A stretch of 18,649 nucleotides of DNA from positions 1-18,649 of the forward strand of contig CAZWKI010000018.1 of the NCBI GenBank assembly GCA_964634645.1, read 5' to 3'. The stretch comes from CAZWKI01 sp964634645 (GTDB taxonomy: Bacteria; Patescibacteriota; Patescibacteriia; UBA1558; S5-K13). A program made the translations under genes and the position numbers. This document shows, one piece after another, positions 12,252 through 18,649 of the stretch (position 1 is its first letter; each line of letters begins with the position of its first letter). Under the pieces are notes generated by a model. That model did no database searches. It was given only the letters and a program-made list of their open reading frames with translations, and was not told the DNA's origin.

Positions 12252-14873
12252 TTAATTTTCACTATATTTCTTAGCCTCATTAAAGCTTATTGAAAGTATT
12301 TTTGATATACCATTGTCATCCATTGTGACACCATATAATGTTTCTGCTTTGTGCATTGTTGCCCTATTGTGTGTGACGCAGATAAATTGAGTTTTGTCTT
12401 TCAAGTTATCAATTATTTCAGCAAATCTTTCTGAGTTTGCTTCGTCAAGGGCAGCGTCAACTTCATCAAGAACTACAAAAGGAGATGGATTGTTGTATAT
12501 GATTGCGCAAATTAGAGCAATTGAAGTAAGTGCTTTTTCTCCACCAGATAAATAGTTTACACTTGTAAGTTTTTTGCCGAGAATTTTTATCGAAATAGAA
12601 ATATCCATTATGCTTTGCATTTTTCCTTCGTAAGTTTTTGATTCAGATTCTTCTTGCGTTTCTAATTCGCCTTCAATTTGTTCATTGTTGTTTTGAGGCG
12701 TTTCGTTTTCGTCATCTTTTTTTATTGTAAGATTTGCACTTCCGCCATCAAATAAAATTCTGAAATATTTATTGAAAGCCTCATTTATTTTGTTGAAATT
12801 TGTATAAAATTTTTCTTCAATTTTTATATTCAAGTCATCTATAATTTCTTTCAAGTTTTTTGAAGCATTGTCTAGGTCTATAATTTGCTTATCTAGGAAT
12901 TTGTATTTTGTTTCAACCTCAGAAAATTCATTTTCAATATTTTCTTCTATTTCTCCTATTTGAGAAAGTAGTTTTTTGAGGCGTTGTATTTTTTCCTGAG
13001 ATTCGTATTGATCAATACTACTTTCGTAATTTAATTTTTCCTCGTTTACGTTTTCTTGAAAAATTTCATTTTTTATATCTTCTTGCTTTGTTTGAAGTTT
13101 TGCAAGATTAATATTTATTTCTTGAATATCTGAATTTATTAAATCTATTTCAGATTGAATATTTCTAAGATTTTTTTGAAGTTCAAAAAGATTTTTTCTA
13201 TTTTTTTCATTTTCTTCATCAAGAGATTCAATTTTGTTTTTGACTTCTTTTATTTTGTCTTCAAGTATTTTTATTTCTTTATCAATACCTATAATCATAC
13301 CTTCAATTTTGTCTTCTGTTTTGGATCTATCAGAAGAATTTGCCATCTCTATTTCAATATTTACCTTATCAAGAGAGGATTTCATATCGCTTTGTCTTTT
13401 TTCAAGAGAATTAATTTTGCTATCAAATAATGATTTTTGGTTTTTTAATTCAAAAATTTCATTTACCAAAGAGTCCTTTGATGTTATATATCTTTGAAAT
13501 TCATTTTGAATTTTTTGATACTCTTCTCTTGTTGTTCCTTGAGAAGAATCTTTGTTTATATTTTTATGAAGATATTCTATTTCTTTTGAAAGAAAATATA
13601 TTTCTTGTTTCAATTTTTCTTTGTCTATAGTATCTATTTCATTTATAATGTTTTGAATTTTTTCATGAAGCTTTTTTATTTTGTCTTTTAGTTCACTAGA
13701 GTCAATTTGAGAATTTGATGATTCTGCAAAATTTTCTTCTAATTTTTCTTGAATACTATTTATCTTCTTCAAAAATTCTTCTTGTTTTTCTAGTTTTTCA
13801 ATCAGGTCTTTTTCTACACCAGTAAGATTTTCTTTCAACAGTGAAAGTTCAGTTGTGTTTGTTTTTAGTTCATTTTCAAATTCATTTTTTTGATTCAAAA
13901 ACCAAGAAAGATTGTTTTTTCCAGATTGAGAAAATTCAACATCAAGCTTTCCTTGATACAAAACTTTGTCATGTAAGAGTTTGTTTTTTGAATTTACAAG
14001 CTCTTCGTATTCTTTTTGAAGTGAGTTGAAGTCTTTTGAATAGCTACTTCTATTTTCTTCTTTATTTATTTTTTCTTGAATTGAGTCAGATTCTTTTTGA
14101 ATTTTGTTCTTTTCTTCGATTTTTTTGTCCAATTCATTTTTTGTTTCAAGAATTTTTTTATCAATTTCAGAAAGCAAAAAACCATAATAATCACTTTGCA
14201 AAAGTTCAAGCTCATTTTTGAGTTCTTGTTGCTTTGATAATCTTGTTACTTGTTTTGTAAGATATTTAAGTCGAGGAGCAATTTCATTTAAAACAATTTT
14301 GCTTTGATTCAGGTTTTCTTGAGTGCTTATATATTTTGATTGAGCCCGATCTTTTTTTATTTGATATTCTCTTACTCCAGTTGCTTCGTCAAAAAAGTTT
14401 TTTCTTGTGACGCCAGATTGGCTAAGTATTGAATCAATCATTCCTTGGCCTATTATAGAATAATTACCTTGTCCTACCATTGCACGAGTAAGAAGTAATT
14501 GAACATCCAAAAGACGCACCTTATTGTTGTTTATAATATACTCATTTTCTCCAGTTCTATAAACTTTTCTTGTTATAACTATTTCATCGTAATCTAAATC
14601 GGCTTTTTTGTCGCTATTATCCAAATACAAACTTACCTCAGCCATACCAAGGCGATTTTTTTTATCTGAGCCAGCAAAAATAACCTCATCGGACTTTTTT
14701 GTCCTTAGGGTTTTTTGACTTTGCTCTCCTGTTGCCCATCTTATTGCATCGGCAATATTTGATTTTCCAGAACCATTTGGACCTACTATTGCAGTAAGGT
14801 TTTTATTGAAGTGTAATTCGGTTTTGTTTGCAAATGATTTGAATCCTTGTATTTCTATTTTCTTTAGAAACAT
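12252..14873 (-). CDS. smc: Short chromosome segregation SMC protein, apparently without a hinge domain
   Basis: This 873-residue ATPase organises and segregates the chromosome as a dimer. The N-terminal head has Walker A GPNGSGKS at 31-38, followed by NIADAIRWATGEQS, and the SMC-type DEATGVREY segment. The C-terminal head has the signature LSGGEK at 775-780, Walker B FVVLDE with Asp803 and Glu804, and His835. Residues about 170-690 read as nearly continuous charged coiled coil. I see no globular hinge with its glycine motifs, and the protein is about 300 residues shorter than typical bacterial SMC. An acidic, Gln/Asn-rich insert lies at about 710-750. It starts 11 bases after rnc and is the last gene of the operon. 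Confidence 0.93.
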   Translation of the reverse strand: MFLKKIEIQGFKSFANKTELHFNKNLTAIVGPNGSGKSNIADAIRWATGEQSQKTLRTKKSDEVIFAGSDKKNRLGMAEVSLYLDNSDKKADLDYDEIVITRKVYRTGENEYIINNNKVRLLDVQLLLTRAMVGQGNYSIIGQGMIDSILSQSGVTRKNFFDEATGVREYQIKKDRAQSKYISTQENLNQSKIVLNEIAPRLKYLTKQVTRLSKQQELKNELELLQSDYYGFLLSEIDKKILETKNELDKKIEEKNKIQKESDSIQEKINKEENRSSYSKDFNSLQKEYEELVNSKNKLLHDKVLYQGKLDVEFSQSGKNNLSWFLNQKNEFENELKTNTTELSLLKENLTGVEKDLIEKLEKQEEFLKKINSIQEKLEENFAESSNSQIDSSELKDKIKKLHEKIQNIINEIDTIDKEKLKQEIYFLSKEIEYLHKNINKDSSQGTTREEYQKIQNEFQRYITSKDSLVNEIFELKNQKSLFDSKINSLEKRQSDMKSSLDKVNIEIEMANSSDRSKTEDKIEGMIIGIDKEIKILEDKIKEVKNKIESLDEENEKNRKNLFELQKNLRNIQSEIDLINSDIQEININLAKLQTKQEDIKNEIFQENVNEEKLNYESSIDQYESQEKIQRLKKLLSQIGEIEENIENEFSEVETKYKFLDKQIIDLDNASKNLKEIIDDLNIKIEEKFYTNFNKINEAFNKYFRILFDGGSANLTIKKDDENETPQNNNEQIEGELETQEESESKTYEGKMQSIMDISISIKILGKKLTSVNYLSGGEKALTSIALICAIIYNNPSPFVVLDEVDAALDEANSERFAEIIDNLKDKTQFICVTHNRATMHKAETLYGVTMDDNGISKILSISFNEAKKYSEN

Positions 14874-14884
14874 TTATTTTTGTT

Positions 14885-15580
14885 TTACCAATTATTTTTT
14901 TTAAGACCCATTTTTGCAGCTTCAATTTCTGCTTCTTGTTTTGAGCCTCCTTTTCCTCGCGATATTAATTTATCTTCTAAATAAAGGCCTACTGTAAATA
15001 TTTTGTTATGATCAGGACCACGTTCTTCAAGGGGTTTGTATTTTGGAGTAATATTAAATATTTCTTGTGCTTTTTCTTGAAATTTTGTTTTTGGATCAAT
15101 ATATAATTTATTGTCTATTATGTTTTCTAGTTTGTATAAAATATATTTTGTAACAAATTTTTCTGCTTTTTCATACCCAGAATCAATATATATTGCTCCT
15201 ATTATTGCTTCAATACAATTGGCTAGTATATATTTTCTTGCTTTTGTGTTTGATTCTTTTGCTTCGCCATGACTCAGGAATAAGTATTGCTCAAGATTCA
15301 TTTTTTTTGCTTCTTCGGCCAAACTTTCTGAGTTCACCAAACTTGCTCTTATATTTGTGAGTTCACCTTCTGGTTTTTCTGGAAATTTTTTATATAGAAA
15401 AATAGTTGAGATAAGTTCTAACACTGCATCTCCCAAAAATTCCAATCTCTCATTGTCACCAATTTTGAAATTATGATGTTCATTTAAAAAAGATTTGTGA
15501 ACAAAAGCTTGTTTGAGTAATTCTGGGTCTTTGAAGCTAAGTCCAATTTTTTTTCCAAACTCGTGTATTTTGTCTTTCAT
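14885..15580 (-). CDS. rnc: Ribonuclease III
   Basis: This 231-residue endonuclease cleaves double-stranded RNA in rRNA and mRNA processing. The catalytic domain has the signature NERLEFLGDAVLE at 43-55, giving Glu44, Glu47 and Asp51. The second metal-binding segment reads LANCIEAIIG, with Glu124 but Asn121 where E. coli has Asp114; other functional enzymes also vary here. A double-stranded RNA-binding domain fills about 162-230 (KTKFQEKAQE to GGSKQEAEIEAAKMG). Gene order nusB-rnc-smc matches a common bacterial arrangement. No SD precedes the ATG; the 32 bases before it are a GCTGAAA-type tandem tract. Confidence 0.97.
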   Translation of the reverse strand: MKDKIHEFGKKIGLSFKDPELLKQAFVHKSFLNEHHNFKIGDNERLEFLGDAVLELISTIFLYKKFPEKPEGELTNIRASLVNSESLAEEAKKMNLEQYLFLSHGEAKESNTKARKYILANCIEAIIGAIYIDSGYEKAEKFVTKYILYKLENIIDNKLYIDPKTKFQEKAQEIFNITPKYKPLEERGPDHNKIFTVGLYLEDKLISRGKGGSKQEAEIEAAKMGLKKNNW

Positions 15581-15584
15581 TTTA

Positions 15585-15619
15585 TTAGCTTTCAGCTTTC
15601 AGCTATTAGCTTTCAGCTT
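15585..15619. repeat. Short tandem tract between nusB and rnc
   Basis: The plus strand repeats the words TTAGCTTTCAGC and TTTCAGC several times (minus: GCTGAAA, GCTAATA). It fills the gap between nusB and rnc and includes the nusB stop codon, so the last residues of NusB derive from it. Confidence 0.6.
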
Positions 15620-16089
15620 ATTGTGTTATTTTTATTTTTTTCCACGGGTTCTTCTATTTTTTCAAGTTCTTCTATGTTGCCACCCATTTCTTTGTATATT
15701 GTTCCCAAAACTCCGTTTATAAATTTACTGCTACTTTCGCTTCCATAATCTTTTGCAAGTTCAATAGCTTCGTTTATTGCAACTTTTGGAGGAAGTTCTT
15801 TTTGGTGTTTGAGTTCATATATTCCAATGCGCAAAATATTTCTATCAACAACGCTTATTTGTTTTAGTGGCCACTCGGGAGCATATTTTGTTATTGTGCT
15901 ATTTAATTCTTTCCAATTATTTATAATATCTTTCAGTAGTTGTTTTGAAAATTTATCGTCTTCTTCATTTGAAGATATGTTTTCTTTTGTATAGTCAAAA
16001 ATTTTCTCAGGATTGTCTTGAGTTTTGTTGAAATCCCATGCAAATAATGTTTGAAGTACTAATACGCGAGATTTGTGACGATTTGACAT
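15613..16089 (-). CDS. nusB: Transcription antitermination factor NusB
   Basis: This 158-residue all-helical RNA-binding protein works with NusE (S10) at boxA sequences during rRNA transcription. The start MSNRHKSRVLVLQTLFAWDF and the C-terminal PPKVAINEAIELAKDYGSES followed by SSKFINGVLGTIYKEM are diagnostic. A polar tail (about 140-158, EELEKIEEPVEKNKNN) extends past the domain and ends inside the repeat tract. It lies 134 bases after rpmF and 32 before rnc, probably cotranscribed. No SD. Confidence 0.95.
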   Translation of the reverse strand: MSNRHKSRVLVLQTLFAWDFNKTQDNPEKIFDYTKENISSNEEDDKFSKQLLKDIINNWKELNSTITKYAPEWPLKQISVVDRNILRIGIYELKHQKELPPKVAINEAIELAKDYGSESSSKFINGVLGTIYKEMGGNIEELEKIEEPVEKNKNNTIS

Positions 16090-16223
16090 AGTTTTAATAT
16101 CGAAATTAGAAGATCGAAATTTTAAACAAAATATAAATCATAAATTCTAATTATTTTAAACATTTGAATTTAGATTTTAGAATTTTTTTGAGATTTATAT
16201 TTTAGAATTTATAATTTAATGCT
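16090..16223. repeat. A/T-rich intergenic inverted repeat between rpmF and nusB
   Basis: The 134 bases contain repeated words such as TAGAATTT, TAAATTCTA, GATCGAAATT and GATTTATA that pair imperfectly (for example ATAAATTCTA with TAGAATTTAT). The composition resembles the eno leader. No gene or terminator with a T-run was seen, so read-through from rpmF into nusB is likely. Confidence 0.4.
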
Positions 16224-16442
16224 TTATTTTTCAGCTTTTTTTGCTTTTTTTTCACGTTTATTTTTTCTATCAAGAGCTGTTTCAATTTTTTTCACTTCTT
16301 TTCCTTTGTAAAATCCGCATGTTGGACAAACCCTATGTGGTTTTATCATAGAAGAACATTTTGGGCATTTTACTAATTCTGTTTTTGAAAGTGCCAAATG
16401 AGACCTTCTCATGTTTTTTCTCGATTGTGTATGGTGTTTCAT
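16224..16442 (-). CDS. rpmF: 50S ribosomal protein L32
   Basis: This 72-residue large-subunit protein has the L32 zinc ribbon: CPKC at 26-29 and CPTC at 39-42, preceded by the basic N-terminus KHHTQSRKNMRRSHLAL. The tail is lysine-rich. The length is normal for the family (55-75). It opens the rpmF-nusB-rnc-smc block and has a good promoter at 16525-16553, which may drive the whole block. The ATG has only a weak purine stretch (AAAGATATG) upstream. A tract of repeated GGTTTTA words lies just before the start. Confidence 0.96.
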   Translation of the reverse strand: MKHHTQSRKNMRRSHLALSKTELVKCPKCSSMIKPHRVCPTCGFYKGKEVKKIETALDRKNKREKKAKKAEK

Positions 16443-16524
16443 ATCTTTAGGTTTTAGGTTTTAGGTTTTAGATTTCAGGATAATCTTGAAAATTAAGACC
16501 CAAAATTTAAGTAATTATAAAGAG

Positions 16525-16553
16525 ATTTTAGCTTATTTTTGAGCTTTTGTCAA
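16525..16553 (-). promoter_or_regulatory. Promoter of rpmF and probably the rpmF-nusB-rnc-smc block
   Basis: On the minus strand TTGACA (16548-16553), a 17-base spacer and TAAAAT (16525-16530). It directly follows the terminator of the upstream cassette: the T-run TTTTTATTTTGACA merges into the -35 box. The leader is about 75 bases. Confidence 0.8.
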
Positions 16554-16561
16554 AATAAAAA

Positions 16562-16580
16562 GCTACAGAGTTTCTGTAGC
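16562..16580 (-). terminator. Terminator of the TrpF-like gene
   Basis: GCTACAGA (16562-16569) pairs with TCTGTAGC (16573-16580) around a 3-base loop; the minus strand continues TTTTTATTTT. It lies 9 bases after the gene's end. Confidence 0.93.
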
Positions 16581-16589
16581 CCTATTTAT

Positions 16590-17333
16590 TTAATTAAAGA
16601 GTTTAATTGCTCCTTGTAAATACTCTTTACACTTATCCACATCAAGGACATCAAAACGAGGATCCATTAGTTTTCCTTCTGCATCAATGGACATATTGGG
16701 GAATTCTTTTATAAGTGGTTTTAATAGTTTCATGTTTCCTGCTTTGAGTCCGCCGGCAAAAACAATGTGCATGTTGTTTATTTTCTGTATTTCTCTAGCA
16801 TATTGCATAAGCTTATTAGGATTCATCTGAATTCCTTTACCCATGCTCATATCGAGTATAACATATTCAACATATTCATTATAAAGCGATAGACAATCTG
16901 CCATAAATCCAGGCGTCATATCAAAATCGTTTCTTTCCATTTGCAACACAATTTTTTGGTCTGGATATTTTTCTTTGAAAGCCCTGACTATTTGAAGCGC
17001 TGGCCACGGCATGTTTAATTGAAATCCATGCAGATTTTCTGTGTCAGCTCTTTCTATTAGTCTTTCTAAGTTTTCCAAAACATTTGTCTTATCTTTATCG
17101 CAATAATGTATCAGGTTGATTATGCGAGGATCTTCCAAGAAAATGTTTTTGACATCTTCTACTCTGGCATATCTTCCTGTGGGGGTTTTGTATCTCATTG
17201 TATTGTAGCTTATTAAAACGCCAACCATTAATTTCCTGCTGAAATTGTCAGGAATTTCTTTGATAAGTTCTTCAACTTCTTTTTTGCTTGTAAAGCCAGT
17301 TATGCCAATGTAGGGAGTTATTTTTGTACTCAT
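16590..17333 (-). CDS. TrpF-like TIM-barrel protein lacking the catalytic cysteine
   Basis: This 247-residue cytoplasmic protein has the layout of phosphoribosylanthranilate isomerase. It has an N-terminal strand YIGITGFTSKKE (8-19, compare KICGIT), a strand-helix unit LHGFQLNMPWPALQIVRAFK (101-120, compare QLHG), YVILDMSMGKG (157-167) and the phosphate-binding segment FAGGLKAGNMKLLKPL (192-207), then MSIDAEG. Asp161 fits the catalytic acid, but the catalytic Cys of KxCG is replaced by Ile9. It also has an unusual PTGRYARVED loop near 51-60 and is longer than TrpF (about 200). No tryptophan genes are near. It is an autonomous cassette with a strong SD (GGAGGA), its own promoter and terminator. 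A different reaction is likely. Confidence 0.65.
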   Translation of the reverse strand: MSTKITPYIGITGFTSKKEVEELIKEIPDNFSRKLMVGVLISYNTMRYKTPTGRYARVEDVKNIFLEDPRIINLIHYCDKDKTNVLENLERLIERADTENLHGFQLNMPWPALQIVRAFKEKYPDQKIVLQMERNDFDMTPGFMADCLSLYNEYVEYVILDMSMGKGIQMNPNKLMQYAREIQKINNMHIVFAGGLKAGNMKLLKPLIKEFPNMSIDAEGKLMDPRFDVLDVDKCKEYLQGAIKLFN

Positions 17334-17363
17334 TGTTCCTCCAGTTTTTAATTTTCTGAACTT

Positions 17364-17391
17364 ATCTTAATAGAATCTAAATATTTGTCAA
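17364..17391 (-). promoter_or_regulatory. Promoter of the TrpF-like gene
   Basis: On the minus strand TTGACA (17386-17391), a 16-base spacer and TAAGAT (17364-17369). The T-run of the preceding terminator runs straight into the -35 (TTTTTTCTTGACA). The leader is about 25 bases. Confidence 0.85.
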
Positions 17392-17398
17392 GAAAAAA

Positions 17399-17423
17399 GA
17401 CTGCAAAGAAAATATTTGCAGTC
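17399..17423 (-). terminator. Terminator of the 145-aa minus-strand gene
   Basis: GACTGCAAA (17399-17407) pairs with TTTGCAGTC (17415-17423) over 9 bp, loop 7; the minus strand continues with a six-T run. It lies five bases after the stop codon. Confidence 0.93.
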
Positions 17424-17428
17424 CATGT

Positions 17429-17866
17429 CTATTCCCTCCAATAGGCCATAGGGTTTTTCCACATAGGAAAATTATTATCAAGCCAGATCACAACCTCCTT
17501 TATTGATTCTTTTTTTGTAAGCGCTGTACTTGAAAAAATTATCTTGTTCTTTTCCCAGTCTTTAACGATGTAATGGGGCGATTTCGATCCCTTTGGTTTT
17601 TTGATGTGACATATTTCAAATCTTGTTTTGACATAAAGCTTATGAGTATTGTAATCTATAGAAATTCTTGCTCTTTCCTCTAAGTCAATAATCATTGAAA
17701 TTTTGTCCATTTCCACTAATTTAAAGTTAAGCGGTAATCGGACTAATTGAAGCCTTGAATTGTCTTCAGGAACCCCAATAAACCTAATTCCAAGCCTAAC
17801 AAGCATTTTTCTGATGTTTTTTCTTACGATTGGGATTTTGATTATTTTTCCTAAAATGTCTTCCAT
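17429..17866 (-). CDS. 145-aa protein of unknown function
   Basis: This 145-residue protein has no signal peptide or clear membrane helix. The N-terminus is basic (IVRKNIRKMLVRLGIRFIG); the rest alternates strands and turns (LQLVRLPLNFKLVEMDKISM, then IIDLEERARISIDYNTHKLY) and ends with a helix and aromatic tail (VVIWLDNNFPMWKNPMAYWR). The many Lys and Arg could suit nucleic acid contact, but no motif supports this. I recognise no family. It has a strong SD (AGGAGGA), a promoter at 17905-17932 and a terminator: a stand-alone cassette, divergent from the 169-aa gene. Confidence 0.65.
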   Translation of the reverse strand: MEDILGKIIKIPIVRKNIRKMLVRLGIRFIGVPEDNSRLQLVRLPLNFKLVEMDKISMIIDLEERARISIDYNTHKLYVKTRFEICHIKKPKGSKSPHYIVKDWEKNKIIFSSTALTKKESIKEVVIWLDNNFPMWKNPMAYWRE

Positions 17867-17904
17867 TTTGTCCTCCTGTGTATATTTATTTTGTCTATAT
17901 CACC

Positions 17905-17932
17905 ATCTTATGAGATATGTATTATTTGTCAA
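17905..17932 (-). promoter_or_regulatory. Promoter of the 145-aa minus-strand gene
   Basis: On the minus strand TTGACA (17927-17932), a 16-base spacer and TAAGAT (17905-17910), the same -10 and spacing as the promoter of the TrpF-like gene. It is back to back with the plus-strand promoter at 17965. Confidence 0.8.
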
Positions 17933-17964
17933 TACTCCAGAATGATTTTTGTAAATTTTATATA

Positions 17965-17993
17965 TTGACAAAATATATAATATATGATATATT
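17965..17993 (+). promoter_or_regulatory. Promoter of the 169-aa protein gene
   Basis: TTGACA (17965-17970), a 17-base spacer and TATATT (17988-17993), with TG extending the -10. The leader of about 75 bases contains GAGGGGAC and later ATCCCTT, which could pair. Confidence 0.8.
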
Positions 17994-18074
17994 AATATGA
18001 ATCATTATGTGAGGGGACATGGAGGGGGTCAAAAGATCTCTTTCAAATATTAATCCCTTTATATAGGAGGAAAA

Positions 18075-18584
18075 ATGACATCAGGAATTATTATTGGAGT
18101 CCTGATCACGCTTTGCGTGGCCTTGGCAGCGATTGTGCTTATTTATAGAGCACAAAACAGGAAGAACGTCGAAATTATTGGGGGGATGGCCGTGAGGTTT
18201 AATGAAATCAAAGACCTCATCAAAAACACTCCAAGAAATGTCATCAATCTGAGCCTAAAAGGTGTGGGTGTTGATACAAAGTTGCTGCCCGTGGAATTAC
18301 CCATCAAGCCGGAAAACTTTGTCATCAACGCAAATAAATTAACAGAAATTCTTATTGGTAGGCTCAAAACAGAAAAACATCCAGATATTGAAACAAGGGC
18401 ATATTGTATTCTGGCTCATTGTGGACTCTCAGATATTCTAGAGAACAAGTCATGGCATGAATCCAAAAGGGCCCTCATCCCTTTACTTATAAATGGAGAT
18501 GAGGAAGCCACCAAGACTTATTTAAAGACATTGGCAGAGTCTATTTGTGCGGAAATGATGAATCCGCACACAGAAGAAAAATAA
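18075..18584 (+). CDS. Membrane-anchored protein with cytoplasmic domain, unknown
   Basis: This 169-residue protein has one N-terminal membrane helix (about 4-24, IIIGVLITLCVALAAIVLIY) followed by RAQNRKN, so by the positive-inside rule the remaining 140 residues face the cytoplasm. That domain begins with a strand-like part (LSLKGVGVDTKLLPVELPIK) and continues mostly helical, with TRAYCILAHCGLSDILENKS and YLKTLAESICAEMM; four of its residues are cysteines including CILAHC. No family is recognised. The start is fixed by AGGAGGA five bases upstream. Base composition is richer in GC than the core genes. It has its own promoter and terminator. Confidence 0.7.
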   Translation: MTSGIIIGVLITLCVALAAIVLIYRAQNRKNVEIIGGMAVRFNEIKDLIKNTPRNVINLSLKGVGVDTKLLPVELPIKPENFVINANKLTEILIGRLKTEKHPDIETRAYCILAHCGLSDILENKSWHESKRALIPLLINGDEEATKTYLKTLAESICAEMMNPHTEEK

Positions 18585-18594
18585 TCAAAATATT

Positions 18595-18621
18595 CCGCTT
18601 AATCGTGTTACGGTTAAGCGG
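18595..18621 (+). terminator. Terminator of the 169-aa protein gene
   Basis: CCGCTTAATCG (18595-18605) pairs with CGGTTAAGCGG (18611-18621), 11 pairs with one U-G, loop TGTTA, followed by TTTTTAATTTTTT. Confidence 0.95.
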
Positions 18622-18649
18622 TTTTTAATTTTTTAAAAAAGATTCTTTT

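Noticed and set aside
13155..14221. Several plus-strand frames of 61-91 aa rich in Phe and Ile
   Set aside because: They are antisense shadows of the SMC coiled coil (Lys/Glu codons read backwards).

Overview
This AT-rich window (roughly 30% GC by eye) most likely comes from a Patescibacteria/CPR genome of the Parcubacteria type. The reasons are the compact rpmF-nusB-rnc-smc block, an unusually short SMC, an S16 with a long charged tail, housekeeping genes without Shine-Dalgarno (SD) sequences, and secreted proteins of a kind I associate with this group. Genes read cleanly with the standard stop codons. The lineage is an inference from gene content only.

Layout: (1) 1-2208, minus strand: a redox operon of a UPF0251/DUF134 regulator, a Prx6-type peroxiredoxin, a small thioredoxin and a thioredoxin/CcdA-like membrane protein that runs off the left edge. 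(2) 2305-2691: a DUF5320 gene with a strong promoter, a palindrome over its -10 and a large 3' hairpin. (3) 2724-4356: an ECF sigma factor overlapping a probable membrane anti-sigma gene, and next to it a secreted 132-aa protein. (4) 4462-8434: an accessory island of small unknown genes, mostly secreted or membrane proteins. Most have their own TTGACA promoter, strong SD and terminator, and a ~100-bp repeat (three copies) lies between them. The region includes a 40-aa membrane peptide gene that ORF calling by length would miss, and a long structured leader before a three-gene secreted-protein operon. (5) 8429-9119: tRNA-Gly(GCC) and rpsP. (6) 9192-12227: a divergent promoter region, then eno and gpmI, consecutive glycolytic steps. 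(7) 12252-16553: rpmF, nusB, rnc and smc on the minus strand. (8) 16562-18621: a second accessory island of three autonomous cassettes, including a TrpF-like TIM barrel lacking the catalytic cysteine.

The most notable signal is a split between two classes of gene. Core and redox genes have essentially no SD. Every gene in the two islands has a purine-rich SD-type sequence, usually a clear GGAGG, plus discrete sigma70-type promoters and terminators. The repeats in the first island share 41 of 45 bases with the 3' end and terminator of the tRNA-Gly gene, which suggests either a small-RNA family or copies derived from a tRNA end. No CRISPR array, transposase, integrase or rRNA gene was seen.
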